Source: Endozoicomonas sp. 8E (GTDB taxonomy: Bacteria; Pseudomonadota; Gammaproteobacteria; Pseudomonadales; Endozoicomonadaceae). From it: 64,000 bases of DNA. The stretch spans positions 6,300,001 through 6,364,000 of the forward strand of contig NZ_CP120717.1 in the NCBI RefSeq assembly GCF_032883915.1. The letters run 5' to 3'. Positions within the stretch are counted from its first letter, which is position 1, and every line of letters begins with the position of its first letter. A model generated the notes under the pieces. It saw nothing but the letters and a program-made list of their open reading frames with translations. It did no database searches and was not told the DNA's origin. Shown in pieces: positions 52,294-61,826 of the stretch. The position numbers were made by a program, and so were the translations under genes.

Positions 52294-52696
52294 CCTTGAA
52301 AGTTACCGAGACCTCATTCACCAGACCAAGGTGGCCAAGCATAAACGTATTCATGCCCAGATCCTCCTGTGTCTCGATGAAAACGGGCCAAAACTGACGG
52401 AGCTCCAGACCAGCCAAACCTGTGGTGTTTCAACGAAAACGGTTCAGAGAACACGCAAACGCTGTGTACTTGAAGGGCTGGATATTGCTGTTAATAGCAA
52501 GTTCAATGGCATTGCCCGCCCAAGAAAACTCCAGGGGGAGCAGCAGGCGGCATTGACAGCTCTGGCTTGCTCAACACCACCAGAAGGTCATAGCCGCTGG
52601 ACGCTACAGCTTCTCGCTGACCGTACGGTTGAGTTGGAGCATGTCAATTCCATCTCGCATCAAACCATTGGCCGAGAGTTAAAAAAAACGAGTTGA
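52294..52696 (+). CDS. IS630 transposase, N-terminal ORF
   Basis: HTH half of the IS630 transposase after the IS3 insertion: AKHKRIHAQILLCLDENGPK, TCGVSTKTVQRTRKR and ISHQTIGRELKKTS. It ends at a run of eight A (TTAAAAAAAACG); a -1 shift or slippage there would fuse it to the catalytic ORF (ELKKN-ELKPWQKKEWCIP). Its own first codons are cut off by the IS3 element, so any protein would start at an internal codon (ATG-like GTG/ATG near 52331). Confidence 0.75.
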
Positions 52697-53388
52697 AGCC
52701 TTGGCAGAAAAAGGAGTGGTGTATTCCAAAAAAAGCAAACGCAGAATTTGTTTGCGCTATGGAACGTGTTTTGGATGTTTATCAACAACCACATGATCCG
52801 AATCGACCACTGATCTGTATGGATGAGAGCAGTAAGCAGCATACTTTGGAGGTCAGGACTCCACTCCCTATGAAGCCTGGCCAACCCCTAAAATATGACA
52901 ATGAGTATGAGCGCAATGGTGTGAGTTCTCTCTTCATGTTTTTTGCGCCACTGGAAGGTTGGCGACATATCGAGGTGACTGATAGCCGAACTGCCTGCGA
53001 CTGGGCTCACCAGATCAAACAGCTGGTTGATGTTCACTTCCCAAAAGCTGATGTCATCCGTCTTGTCATGGATAACCTGAACACACATACACCTGCATCT
53101 CTTTATAAAGCCTTTGAACCAGGAGAGGCTCATCGGTTGGCCAGTAAGTTGGAAATCATCTATACACCCAAGCATGGAAGCTGGCTCAACATGGCAGAGA
53201 TTGAATTGAGTATTCTCAGTCGTCAGTGTTTAAGTAGACGCATACCCGATCAGGCCGCACTGAAATCAGAGATTGAAGCGTGGGAGTCCCAGCGTAATGG
53301 TGTAGAAAGCAAAATGGAATGGCGATTTACGACCGAGGATGCTCGGGTAAAACTCAAGAAGCTTTACCCGACGATCAAATCGGAGTGA
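52693..53388 (+). CDS. IS630 transposase, catalytic ORF
   Basis: A 231-aa DDE domain: first Asp in ICMDESSKQ, second in LVMDNLNTH, Glu in HGSWLNMAEIELS. Made by frameshifting from the upstream ORF in IS630 elements. It ends two bases before the right end of the element. Confidence 0.85.
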   Translation: MKPWQKKEWCIPKKANAEFVCAMERVLDVYQQPHDPNRPLICMDESSKQHTLEVRTPLPMKPGQPLKYDNEYERNGVSSLFMFFAPLEGWRHIEVTDSRTACDWAHQIKQLVDVHFPKADVIRLVMDNLNTHTPASLYKAFEPGEAHRLASKLEIIYTPKHGSWLNMAEIELSILSRQCLSRRIPDQAALKSEIEAWESQRNGVESKMEWRFTTEDARVKLKKLYPTIKSE

Positions 53389-53390
53389 TG

Positions 53391-53655
53391 TACTAGGTTT
53401 CACGGTTGCGTTAGCGCCTTATCTCAAGGTATACCATGTATTGGTACTACTTGGAGCTATAAGTATGAAAGACTCTTTGAAAAATATGGAAAAGAAAGTT
53501 ACATTGCAAATTCAAATATTGGTACAGAAGAGCTTGTATTAATGTTGAAGGATTCAATAGAAACGTCAAATTCTAAAGAGCATTTAGAGATTATCAAAAA
53601 AAGCAAAAAGAAAAGCCAGAAGCTTTGGGATCTAGTAGGAAAAACCTTAAAGTAA
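53391..53655 (+). pseudogene. polysaccharide pyruvyltransferase, C-terminal fragment
   Basis: Removing the IS630 element with one TA joins TGCTCTAG to TACTAGGTTTCAC in frame, giving ..IICSSTRFHGCVSALSQGIP and CIGTTWSYKYERLFEKYGKE, the conserved C-terminal RFH..xALSxGxP motif of pyruvyltransferases. The frame ends at TAA 53653-53655. Loss of this gene would remove a pyruvate ketal from the polysaccharide. Confidence 0.8.
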
Positions 53656-53909
53656 AAGTGCTGTATATAAATCAATATCCGTCAGTTTAGTTGAAAAAAT
53701 AAACGTTTAGAAATACCAAAAAAAAGAAGCAATTCTTTCATGTGCATATACATTCTTTTTTATATCTTAAATGTCAAAAATTATGCATAATGAAAGACTT
53801 GGACTTTATACCCAGATTTTGCAGATTATGAGATTCACAACTTAGTACCATAACCGTTTTTCAAGAAAACTAAAGTTAATCAAAATTTTTACTACATTAT
53901 CTGGAACTG

Positions 53910-54929
53910 ATGATTAGATATATATTTCTCTCTCTGCTGTTATTAACAGTATCCTGTAGCAATAAATCAACCAACATTATTACCCTAAAAAGCTGGTGCA
54001 ATATCGGCGTCCGTGGCATAAATATCGCTGGTGCTGAGTTTGGTGCAAAAAATTTACCAGGTCGCCGAAATTACGATTATTTTTTTCTTGATGAAAATCG
54101 TGTTAAGTATTATCAAGTAGCAGGATTCAATAGCATACGATTACCAATATTGTGGGAAAGATTACAACCAGAACTTAATCAGCCTTTAGACAGTTACTAC
54201 CTTTCAGGCATTAAGGATTCTTTGCGTATTGCTGAACGTTATGGAATGTGGTTAATTCTTGATTTGCACAACTATGGTTATTATCGAAAGAAGAAAATAG
54301 GCAGTGCCGAAGTCAGTGCCCGTTCTTTTGCAGATACTTGGTATCGTCTTGTGCATGAATTAAAAGACTACCCAGCTCTGTTAGGTTATGGCCTGATGAA
54401 TGAGCCGCATGGTTTGGGTGCCAAAAATTGGGAGCAATTTGCTCAGCAGGCAGTGAACTCGATCCGAAAAGTTGATCCGCTACGTTTTATCCTGGTAGCT
54501 GGTGAGCATTGGAGTAACGCTAACCGGTTTTCTCGATTGCACCCGTTGCCTTTCATTGAGGACCCTGCAAACCGCGTAGTTTATGAAGCTCATGCGTATT
54601 TTGATAAAAATCAATCAGGTACTTATCAAAATGGATATGATGCTGCATCCAAGCAAATTGCAGTTGAGCGAATTGAATCATTTTTAGACTGGTTGAGTCA
54701 TCATAATCAGCATGGTTTCATTGGTGAATTTAGTGTGCCGGGTAATGACTCGCGCTGGTTATTGGTACTTGACCATTTTATGCAGCAACTGGATAAGCAT
54801 GGTAACTGCGTTGGTTGGGCATATTGGGCCGGTGGTCGCTGGTCACCAACATATTCAATGGCATTAGAGCCAATAGACGGACAGGACAGGCCACAGTTGC
54901 AAGTGCTGCAAAAATATTTAAAAGATTAA
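53910..54929 (+). CDS. GH5-type glycoside hydrolase lipoprotein
   Basis: A 339-aa exported cellulase-like enzyme. Signal peptide with lipobox LLTVSC (Cys16). GH5 landmarks: GFNSIRLPILWERL, WLILDLHNYG, the acid/base Glu in GYGLMNEPHG (near residue 165) and the nucleophile Glu in HGFIGEFSVPG (near 272). Sitting between flippase and polymerase genes, it probably trims or edits the polysaccharide in the periplasm, as do GH5/GH8 enzymes of other exopolysaccharide loci. Substrate unknown. The gap before it carries only a GACTTGGAC repeat copy. Confidence 0.88.
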   Translation: MIRYIFLSLLLLTVSCSNKSTNIITLKSWCNIGVRGINIAGAEFGAKNLPGRRNYDYFFLDENRVKYYQVAGFNSIRLPILWERLQPELNQPLDSYYLSGIKDSLRIAERYGMWLILDLHNYGYYRKKKIGSAEVSARSFADTWYRLVHELKDYPALLGYGLMNEPHGLGAKNWEQFAQQAVNSIRKVDPLRFILVAGEHWSNANRFSRLHPLPFIEDPANRVVYEAHAYFDKNQSGTYQNGYDAASKQIAVERIESFLDWLSHHNQHGFIGEFSVPGNDSRWLLVLDHFMQQLDKHGNCVGWAYWAGGRWSPTYSMALEPIDGQDRPQLQVLQKYLKD

Positions 54930-54941
54930 CAAAACAGGTTC

Positions 54942-56201
54942 ATGCTGATGGCTTTACTGTTGAATGAACAACGATTTGATAAATTGATCGTTGTTCTGAT
55001 ACCTCTGTGTGTGATTTATAATGCGGTTCTTGCCTTTGTTAATGGTAACTTATTTGGCATAAATACCGCCATTGTGGCCGCTACCGAAATAGCCTTGCTT
55101 GGTCTTTTATTAGGTCTGGTCGTTGTGACAGGCTTTAAGCGTGATGATCAATGGCCGATTGCCTTATTAGCAGTATTTGTCGGTTCAATGCTAGTAACCA
55201 CGCTTATTTCGGGTTCTTTATATGTGGATGCTTTCAGAAACATCTTGATTATTTCTGTATGTACCCTGATCGGTATAAGAATGGCTGAGGAGGATCTGCA
55301 TAAAGTTTTTTTTATCCTAGCCTGCGGGACTCTATTTTTTTTGCTGATTGAAATCATTAGCCTTGAAACTTACGTAAGAATTTTCCAGCCAGCACTCTAT
55401 TACGCGAATACCAGGGGGCATAGTGTAAGTGAGTTTAATGAACTTGGTATATTCAATGCCGCTTTGGGCTTTTCGTCACGGTTTTCTTTTGGTGTATTTA
55501 GTGGACCCAGAACTTCTTCACTATTTCTTGAGCAAACTGCTCTTGGAAATTTTGCCTCTATACTTTCCATTTATTTAATTACCTTTTGGACAAGCTTGGC
55601 AAAAGTCCGAAAGATTTTCTTTGTTTCTTTGATTACTTTGATTCTTCTATCAAGCGATACGAGGGCTGGAACAGGTTTAGCACTGTTAATGCTATTTGGT
55701 TATCGTGTCTTCCCAGTTTTGCCAAAGTACAGCCAAGTGCTGATTATTCCTTTGGTCATCTTGCTTTGCGGTTTAGTAAGTGTGTTGAGTGTGGGAGGTT
55801 ATGAAGCCTACGGTGATACATTACATGGTCGTATAATTTTGGGCATTGACCACCTTTTTGACTTGGAATTTGCCCATTATCTCGGTTGGGGCGTCAACAT
55901 TATTAACAAATTATGGGACAGTGGATTTGCCTACCTTGTTGCTTCCAGTTCCATCTTTGGTGCAATAACTCTATGGCTGTATATGATCTTTTTGGTACCT
56001 GGTCACTCTGCACAGGCTAAACGTTTTATTATAGGAATGAACCTTTATTTTGGGTTAACCATCGTAGTAAGTGGTAACTCTGTTTATTCAATAAAAACTG
56101 CTACGCTTCTCTGGGTTATGGCGGGTGTTATGTACCGGCTGGAGAAAGAAAAAATAACTACACCAACTGATGAATTAGCTAAACCTGAGGCTTTTGCTTG
56201 A
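54942..56201 (+). CDS. wzy: Wzy-type O-antigen/exopolysaccharide polymerase
   Basis: A 419-aa inner-membrane protein with about 10-12 TM segments and a larger periplasmic loop in the C-terminal half (GGYEAYGDTLHGRIILGIDH), the usual Wzy topology. SRTRAGTGLAL-like SSDTRAGTGLALLMLFGYRV matches the O-antigen ligase/polymerase motif. Follows the GH5 gene by 12 bp and overlaps the next glycosyltransferase by four bases. Confidence 0.82.
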   Translation: MLMALLLNEQRFDKLIVVLIPLCVIYNAVLAFVNGNLFGINTAIVAATEIALLGLLLGLVVVTGFKRDDQWPIALLAVFVGSMLVTTLISGSLYVDAFRNILIISVCTLIGIRMAEEDLHKVFFILACGTLFFLLIEIISLETYVRIFQPALYYANTRGHSVSEFNELGIFNAALGFSSRFSFGVFSGPRTSSLFLEQTALGNFASILSIYLITFWTSLAKVRKIFFVSLITLILLSSDTRAGTGLALLMLFGYRVFPVLPKYSQVLIIPLVILLCGLVSVLSVGGYEAYGDTLHGRIILGIDHLFDLEFAHYLGWGVNIINKLWDSGFAYLVASSSIFGAITLWLYMIFLVPGHSAQAKRFIIGMNLYFGLTIVVSGNSVYSIKTATLLWVMAGVMYRLEKEKITTPTDELAKPEAFA

Positions 56202-57307
56202 AAATATTATTTTTATCTCATGCCAGCCTGACCACTGGTTTTGTTGTTGGTAGTCACCAGCTTGCAAGACAATTTATTCTGCAGGGGCACGATGTATTGC
56301 ATGTTAGTTCACCGGTTTCTTTGCTTAATTTAATAAAAGGTGAGGATGGGCGAGCCAAAATAAAAACGGCTTGCAGCCCACCTAATAAATCAGAACATTG
56401 GGGATTTGTTGACCACATTCCTTTTCTTCCTTTCCCCTATGGTTATCAAGATTGGCTTGATAAGATCAATAATCAATGGGTATACCGATTTTTAAAGAAG
56501 CAGAGTTGGCTTGATGTTGACTTAGTATTAATCGATCAACCTCTTTTCCATGGTGTTTTGCCTTTAATTAATGTTAAGAAAATAATTTACCGGCCGACGG
56601 ATCTCTATGCCGATATGGGTGGGCCAAGGTTTGAAAAAGCGGAAGCTGAGGTTTTCAAATATACTAAAACAATCATTGCTACAAGTGATGCAGTTCTCGA
56701 TAATTTAAAAAAATACCATCCAAAGAACACATTGGTTCTTAATAATGGTGTTGATTTAGAATTTTTCTCTGGCCAATCTGTTAAGAAGGAAGCAAGAAAA
56801 TCACAAGTTAGAGAGGGTTGCATTTATGTTGGAGCAATAGACTTCCGTTTTGACCTTGATCTCGTTATTGCATTAGCTAAATCATACCCTGATGTTGCAT
56901 TTGATATGTATGGGCCTTGTACAATAGCGTTACCGGTAGAATTGCCTGACAACTTGCATTTAAAAGGTTCCGTTTCATATTTAAAACTACCAAGATTACT
57001 AAGGCAGTATCGTATTGGACTTTTACCACTCAATGATCACCCTGCTAATAAAGGTAGATCACCAATGAAGTTATGGGAGTATCTTGCATCTAACTTAATT
57101 GTTTTGAAAAAGGGTTACAAAAAAGATTCAGTTGATTCGCTAAGTACTATTTATTATAGAAACATAGATGATATTGAAAAGAAATTTAAGACTGAAATCA
57201 AAAGAGCCTGTCAACCTCTAGACCAGAACACAAGCAAGCTTTTGCTTGAGCATTCTTGGAAAAACAAAAGTAAGCAGATAATGAATGTTTTTAATCTGAT
57301 CACCTAG
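56198..57307 (+). CDS. glycosyltransferase, GT-B fold
   Basis: A 369-aa GT1/GT4-like enzyme: N-terminal ILFLSHASLTTGFVVGSHQL, mid NTLVLNNGVDLEFFSG, and the C-terminal donor site region LLPLNDHPANKGRSPMKLWE followed by YLASNLIVLK. Start is a TTG overlapping the wzy stop (GCTTGA). Donor sugar unknown. Followed by a 338-bp AT-rich gap with one short hairpin (57444-57461). Confidence 0.85.
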   Translation: MKILFLSHASLTTGFVVGSHQLARQFILQGHDVLHVSSPVSLLNLIKGEDGRAKIKTACSPPNKSEHWGFVDHIPFLPFPYGYQDWLDKINNQWVYRFLKKQSWLDVDLVLIDQPLFHGVLPLINVKKIIYRPTDLYADMGGPRFEKAEAEVFKYTKTIIATSDAVLDNLKKYHPKNTLVLNNGVDLEFFSGQSVKKEARKSQVREGCIYVGAIDFRFDLDLVIALAKSYPDVAFDMYGPCTIALPVELPDNLHLKGSVSYLKLPRLLRQYRIGLLPLNDHPANKGRSPMKLWEYLASNLIVLKKGYKKDSVDSLSTIYYRNIDDIEKKFKTEIKRACQPLDQNTSKLLLEHSWKNKSKQIMNVFNLIT

Positions 57308-57645
57308 TTGTAAGAAGTAATTCATAGTGACATATATAATAAATAAACTTGGATAAAGATAGATATTCAAATATTAGTAAGAAGTCAACTATTACTCGAG
57401 TACCTCGTCTCTAATTTGTGTTGCATTGATATTTTCTTCTGCCCGCTCAAATTTCTGAGCGTTTACTCTGTTTCGCATATAGTGTTAATCTTTTTTTCAC
57501 AATTATTGAAAATGGAAATTCAGTTTAATTAAAATCGCAGCCACTTTATGGTTGAGTTGGTATGGTTTATATTTTTGGAATGCCTTTCAATATGTCATTC
57601 ATACATCAACGAAAATCTTATTAAATATTAAATTAACGTTAACCC

Positions 57646-58692
57646 ATGACTCTAAATTCTTTTACGTACTACCGAGCTCTTGCAATATTTTTCATTGTTG
57701 CTGCCCATAGCTATGAATTGGCTAGAGTTTCATCAGACAGCATGTTCAACAGCTTTTTTATGAATATTATCTCTGGAGGTACGGCTCTTTTTGTTTTTAT
57801 CTCTGGCTTTCTTTTTCATCATGTTTTCTATCCCAAGTATAATTTTGAAAAATTTATAAAAGGGAAACTTCGCAATTTATTTATCCCTTATTTTCTGCTT
57901 GGTATATTACCGATTGCTTATCATGTTTATACTCAGAATTCACATTGGGGGGGTTATTTTTTTTCTGGTGAACAGAGTTTTTATGAACGTTTTATACTTC
58001 CAATAATTAAATATTATTTTACAGGCAGGTTTTTAGTTGCATACTGGTACATTGTTTTTGCAATGATCCTTTTCCTCTTGTCTCCTTTGCATGTTGTATA
58101 TATTAAACAGAAAAAATTTCTACAGCTCGTTATCTTGGGAGTATTTCTTATAATTGGATTATTAGTGGGTCGACCTGCCTATGACCTGAATCCTATGCAA
58201 GCAATAATGTATTATATGCCAGTCTATTTGTTTGGCATCCTATGTTCTCAGTATAAAGTTACTATTTACACGGCCTTAAAAGGTAAAGACGGCTTGCTTG
58301 CTGCTTGCTGCTTACTGCTTGCCTTTGTGCAAAGCTACTTGGGTAACACTGGCTTTCTCACAAAACCATTTTTCAACTATGATGGCATTGATATAAACCT
58401 TATTCAAAAGTTATGTTTGTGCTTGTTTTTTATGATTTGGCTTCACAGGTTTGAAAACATCGAAATCAAACCTTTGCAGCTTTTAGCAGCTACCAGTTTT
58501 GCTGTTTATTTTATACACGCTTATTTACTTGGTGTTATCTGGGTATTGGTCCCTTCGAAGCACCTTATTCAGCAAGAGTCTTGGCTAGCATTCTTTGGAT
58601 TTGTTTTTTTAATTATCTTTATATCCGTTGCGATTGCATCTTTAGTAAAAAAAATATTGCCTCGCCATAGTCGTTTCATTACTGGCTATTAA
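57646..58692 (+). CDS. membrane acyltransferase (acyltransferase-3 family)
   Basis: A 348-aa multi-span protein beginning MTLNSFTYYRALAIFFIVAA HS.. with the family's RAxAIxxIVxxH motif. About ten TM segments and the typical SFAVYFIHAYLLGVI near the C-terminus. Predicted to acetylate or otherwise acylate sugars of the repeat. AT-rich. A second such enzyme is at 46591. Confidence 0.87.
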   Translation: MTLNSFTYYRALAIFFIVAAHSYELARVSSDSMFNSFFMNIISGGTALFVFISGFLFHHVFYPKYNFEKFIKGKLRNLFIPYFLLGILPIAYHVYTQNSHWGGYFFSGEQSFYERFILPIIKYYFTGRFLVAYWYIVFAMILFLLSPLHVVYIKQKKFLQLVILGVFLIIGLLVGRPAYDLNPMQAIMYYMPVYLFGILCSQYKVTIYTALKGKDGLLAACCLLLAFVQSYLGNTGFLTKPFFNYDGIDINLIQKLCLCLFFMIWLHRFENIEIKPLQLLAATSFAVYFIHAYLLGVIWVLVPSKHLIQQESWLAFFGFVFLIIFISVAIASLVKKILPRHSRFITGY

Positions 58693-58731
58693 AAAGTTCT
58701 TCTAATAAATATTGAATAGATTGGTTTTTTT

Positions 58732-59814
58732 GTGAAAGTAGCTCATGTTGTTCGTCAATTCTTCCCCAGTATCGGAGGGTTAGAAGACGTTGTCTTCAAT
58801 CTTGCTTTTGAGCAGATTAAATCCGGACATACAGTAAAGGTATTTACTATTAATAGTGACTTTCAGAACAATGCGCAGCTTGCTAATGAAAGTGTTGAGT
58901 CCGGCATATCAGTCACTCGATACCCATGGCATGGATCAGAACGTTATCCCGTCTGCCTGCTACCCATTGGTGAATTAAATTGTTTTGATGTAGTGCATGT
59001 CCATGCCGTGGACTTTTTTGTAGAGTATCTGTCGTTGCAGAAAAGGCTCGGTCGGCTTAAGCCGCTGCTAGTGTTAACGACCCATGGCGGTTTTTTTCAT
59101 ACCAATAAACAGGCCGGTTTGAAAAAGCTTTTTTTCAAAACGATTACTCCTTTTTCTCTTTCAAAGTTTGATGCAGTGACGTGCTGTAGTGTTAATGACT
59201 ACGAACTATTTAAAAATCTTAACCACAATGTTTCGTTGATCGAAAATGGCGTCGGTTTTCAAAAACTTGGAAAGACACAAAGTGAACAAAAGGGTAACGA
59301 CTTTATTTATTTTGGGCGTTTTTCTGAAAATAAAAGGATAGTTGAACTTGTTGAGCTATTTGCCGAAGTTGATTGTCCTGATACCCGATTAAAAATTATT
59401 GGCCGCTCGAAAACCGGTGATGTTGATGCTATACGCAACAAAATTATCGAACTAGGTTGTACAGAGCGAGTTATGTTGCTTACCGATATTAATGATCAGG
59501 AAATATTGCAACATGTGGCCACTGCCCGTTTTACCGTCAGTGCTTCTGCCTATGAAGGATTTGGCCTGAGTGTCGTTGAGCTGATGGCTTATGGTTTGGT
59601 TCCCTTACTATCTGCTGAGCCGCCGTCGTTCAAACGGTTTGTCGAAGAGTCAGGTGTGGGGATGCAGTTTACTCTTGACAAAAGCAGCCTTGAGCAGGCT
59701 ATTCACCATTTAACATCGCAGTGGACAGAATCACAGGGTCAATCTGCGCAAAATTATGCGAAACAGTTTGCCTGGCCTGCTGTTGCTGAAAAATACCTGA
59801 ATGTTTATCAATAA
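58732..59814 (+). CDS. glycosyltransferase family 4
   Basis: A 360-aa GT-B enzyme: KVAHVVRQFFPSIGGLEDVV at the N-terminus (glycine-rich acceptor loop), SLIENGVGFQKL, FIYFGRFSENKRI and the ExxxxxxxE region SAYEGFGLSVVELMAYG (near residue 270-288). GTG start at 58732. Overlaps the WecG-type gene by 14 nt. Donor unknown. Confidence 0.9.
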   Translation: MKVAHVVRQFFPSIGGLEDVVFNLAFEQIKSGHTVKVFTINSDFQNNAQLANESVESGISVTRYPWHGSERYPVCLLPIGELNCFDVVHVHAVDFFVEYLSLQKRLGRLKPLLVLTTHGGFFHTNKQAGLKKLFFKTITPFSLSKFDAVTCCSVNDYELFKNLNHNVSLIENGVGFQKLGKTQSEQKGNDFIYFGRFSENKRIVELVELFAEVDCPDTRLKIIGRSKTGDVDAIRNKIIELGCTERVMLLTDINDQEILQHVATARFTVSASAYEGFGLSVVELMAYGLVPLLSAEPPSFKRFVEESGVGMQFTLDKSSLEQAIHHLTSQWTESQGQSAQNYAKQFAWPAVAEKYLNVYQ

Positions 59815-60544
59815 CTCCTCTGTTAAAGACGCGATTATACGTACGCTGGACCTGCTGTCGGATTCGGAAGTACCTGGCTTTATCCAAGAGATTTGTGCCA
59901 CCAAAAAGCCTGTTTCTCTTGGTTTTGTTAATCAGCATGCTTATAACCTAATTGAAAAAGACAAGCAGGTTTTTGAAGCTTTTGCTCAATTAACGTATCG
60001 GTTAAGGGATGGTGGCGGTATTAAAATCGCCTGTAAGTTGAATCAGTGTGACCCTGGCGCAAATCTCAATGGAACAGATTTGATTCCCAAGCTTTGTGAT
60101 CACTACCTGACCACACATCCCGATGCTGAAGTCTTTATTCTCGGAACACAAGAGCCCTGGTTAAGCCGGGGTGCCAGCAGCTTGCTAAAGGACAAACCTT
60201 GCGAGCTGATGGATGGTTTCCAGGAAGACCTGGCGTACCTTGATCTGGTCCAAAAGAAAGGCACCGCTGATAAGCCTCGCCTGATTATTCTGGCTATGGG
60301 TATGCCCAAACAGGAGCGGGTAGCTCATCTGTTAATGCAGCAATTGAGCGGGCCTGTTCTGATTGTCTGTGGTGGTGCCATTATTGATTTCAGTGCCGGT
60401 CGGGTTAGCCGTGCACCCAAGCTGTTTCGTAGTCTGGGTCTGGAGTGGCTATACCGATTGGCGCTTGAGCCCAAACGATTGTTTGCTCGTTATGTACTGG
60501 GCATACCGTTGTTTTTTTATTTCTTGGTGAAGAACCGTTTTTAA
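59801..60544 (+). CDS. WecG/TagA/CpsF family glycosyltransferase
   Basis: A 247-aa GT26 enzyme that usually adds ManNAc(A) or a related sugar to a lipid-linked acceptor. Hallmarks: YRLRDGGGIKIAC, GTDLIPKLCDHYL, VFILGTQE, LIILAMGMPKQERVAH, and IVCGGAIIDFSAGRVSRAP. The basic C-terminus (LALEPKRLFARYVLG) anchors it to the membrane. Last of the translationally linked biosynthesis genes before the manC region. Confidence 0.92.
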   Translation: MFINNSSVKDAIIRTLDLLSDSEVPGFIQEICATKKPVSLGFVNQHAYNLIEKDKQVFEAFAQLTYRLRDGGGIKIACKLNQCDPGANLNGTDLIPKLCDHYLTTHPDAEVFILGTQEPWLSRGASSLLKDKPCELMDGFQEDLAYLDLVQKKGTADKPRLIILAMGMPKQERVAHLLMQQLSGPVLIVCGGAIIDFSAGRVSRAPKLFRSLGLEWLYRLALEPKRLFARYVLGIPLFFYFLVKNRF

Positions 60545-60654
60545 CTGGCAAATTTAAAAGAGTGATTCACAAAGGTTTTAATTGTACCCATGCTTCGCAT
60601 GTAGAACATACCCATGTTTTTTGTGCCTTGGAGACTTTGTAGTTAAAAAAGCTT

Positions 60655-61373
60655 ATGAACTTAACCCCCATAATCATGTCCGGCGGCACCGGCAGCCGCC
60701 TCTGGCCCCAGTCCCGCTCTCTATACCCAAAGCAGTTCCTGCCACTGGTAAACGGACAAACCATGTTGCAGAACACACTTTCCCGGCTTGATGGGTTGGA
60801 TTCGGTATCTGATCCGTTAGTGATTGCCAATGAAGAACACCGCTTCCTGGTAGCAGAACAAGTCCGCCAGATGGGACGGTGATTCGGCCATTATTCTTGA
60901 ACCTGTCGGTAAAAACACGGCACCTGCCGTCGCTCTGGCAGCCCTGAAAGCTCAATCCCTGTCTGAAGAGAAAGACCCATTACTGCTGGTATTGGCTGCG
61001 GACCATGTGATTCAGAATGTTCAGGCTTTTCATCAGGCGATTGAAGCTGCATTACCTGCGGCAAGCGACGGCAAGCTGGTGACCTTTGGTATCGTGCCTA
61101 CCCATCCGGAAACCGGGTATGGCTATATTAAGGCCAGTAAAACGTTAACCGGGAATAGTGGACAGGTTTCGCCGGTAGACAGTTTTGTGGAAAAGCCAGA
61201 TTTAGAAACGGCTCAGAGCTATCTTGCTTCCGGTGACTATTATTCCCATTGGTGTCGTGCATCGACTGGAAAACCCCGGCAAGTTTGACCTTGAGTTGAT
61301 TGAGGTGCAGAGCGGGGGGTATTTGGGGGAGGATGATATTGTGCGGTTTGAGGATACGTACGGTAGGGTGTGA
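60655..61373 (+). pseudogene. manC: broken manC (mannose-1-phosphate guanylyltransferase)
   Basis: The N-terminus is excellent ([26 protein letters not shown]). After RQMG a frameshift (60880) ends the frame; the next frame continues [20 protein letters not shown] to [17 protein letters not shown]. There about 300 codons are deleted and the sequence jumps to [20 protein letters not shown] and [20 protein letters not shown], the C-terminal isomerase domain. Two lesions make it non-functional. A second, intact copy starts at 63095. Confidence 0.88.
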
Positions 61374-61559
61374 TGAGTCGTGGGTGAATGCCGCCACCCG
61401 CTGCCCGCCTCACGTTAATCACAAGCGTTTTGTTCTTTTGGTAAGCGGGCACAGGGCAGCGTTCTTGGCATTAACTATTCCCTCATAACCCAAAGTTAAT
61501 GGTATAGACTGTATCTGCGGTGTTGAATGCAAAATAATTCACTCAACGGGAATACCGCG

Positions 61560-61826
61560 ATGCCAGTGATATCAAGTTTTTTTGGGATTTATATCAGGAT
61601 GTACCACGCCGATCATGCGCCACCGCATATTCATGCCGAGTATCAGGGGCATGAGGCGCTGGTAGAAATATCCACAGGCTATATTCTGGAAGGTCGCCTA
61701 CCCAAAAAAGCTGCAAAGCTTGTTGGTGACTGGTGTTTGTTGCATCAGGCTGAGTTGACAGACAATTGGCAAAGGGCAATGGATCTCCAACCACTTGGGC
61801 GTATAGCAGGAGCTGATAATGATTAA
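61560..61826 (+). CDS. DUF4160 family protein
   Basis: An 88-aa protein with the DUF4160 core FFGIYIRMYHADHAPPHIHA (His-rich, possibly metal-binding) and HQAELTDNWQRA. Start at 61560. Overlaps a DUF2442 gene by 8 nt; the two families are often paired and suspected to be a toxin-antitoxin-like unit. Function unproven. Confidence 0.85.
   Translation: MPVISSFFGIYIRMYHADHAPPHIHAEYQGHEALVEISTGYILEGRLPKKAAKLVGDWCLLHQAELTDNWQRAMDLQPLGRIAGADND

Larger units (their letters stand above)
50498..53390 (+). mobile_element. IS630-family element, split by an IS3-family element
   Basis: Ends CATAACTCCAGTTT and, inverted, CATCACTCCGATTT (11 of 14 match), flanked by TA at 50496-50497 and 53391-53392. The transposase reads MPAQYRIRLSIDEQQQLKD (from 50582) and resumes after the IS3 element as LESYRDLIHQTKVAKHKRIH. 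Own length without the IS3 insertion is about 1.25 kb. It destroyed the pyruvyltransferase gene. Confidence 0.9.
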
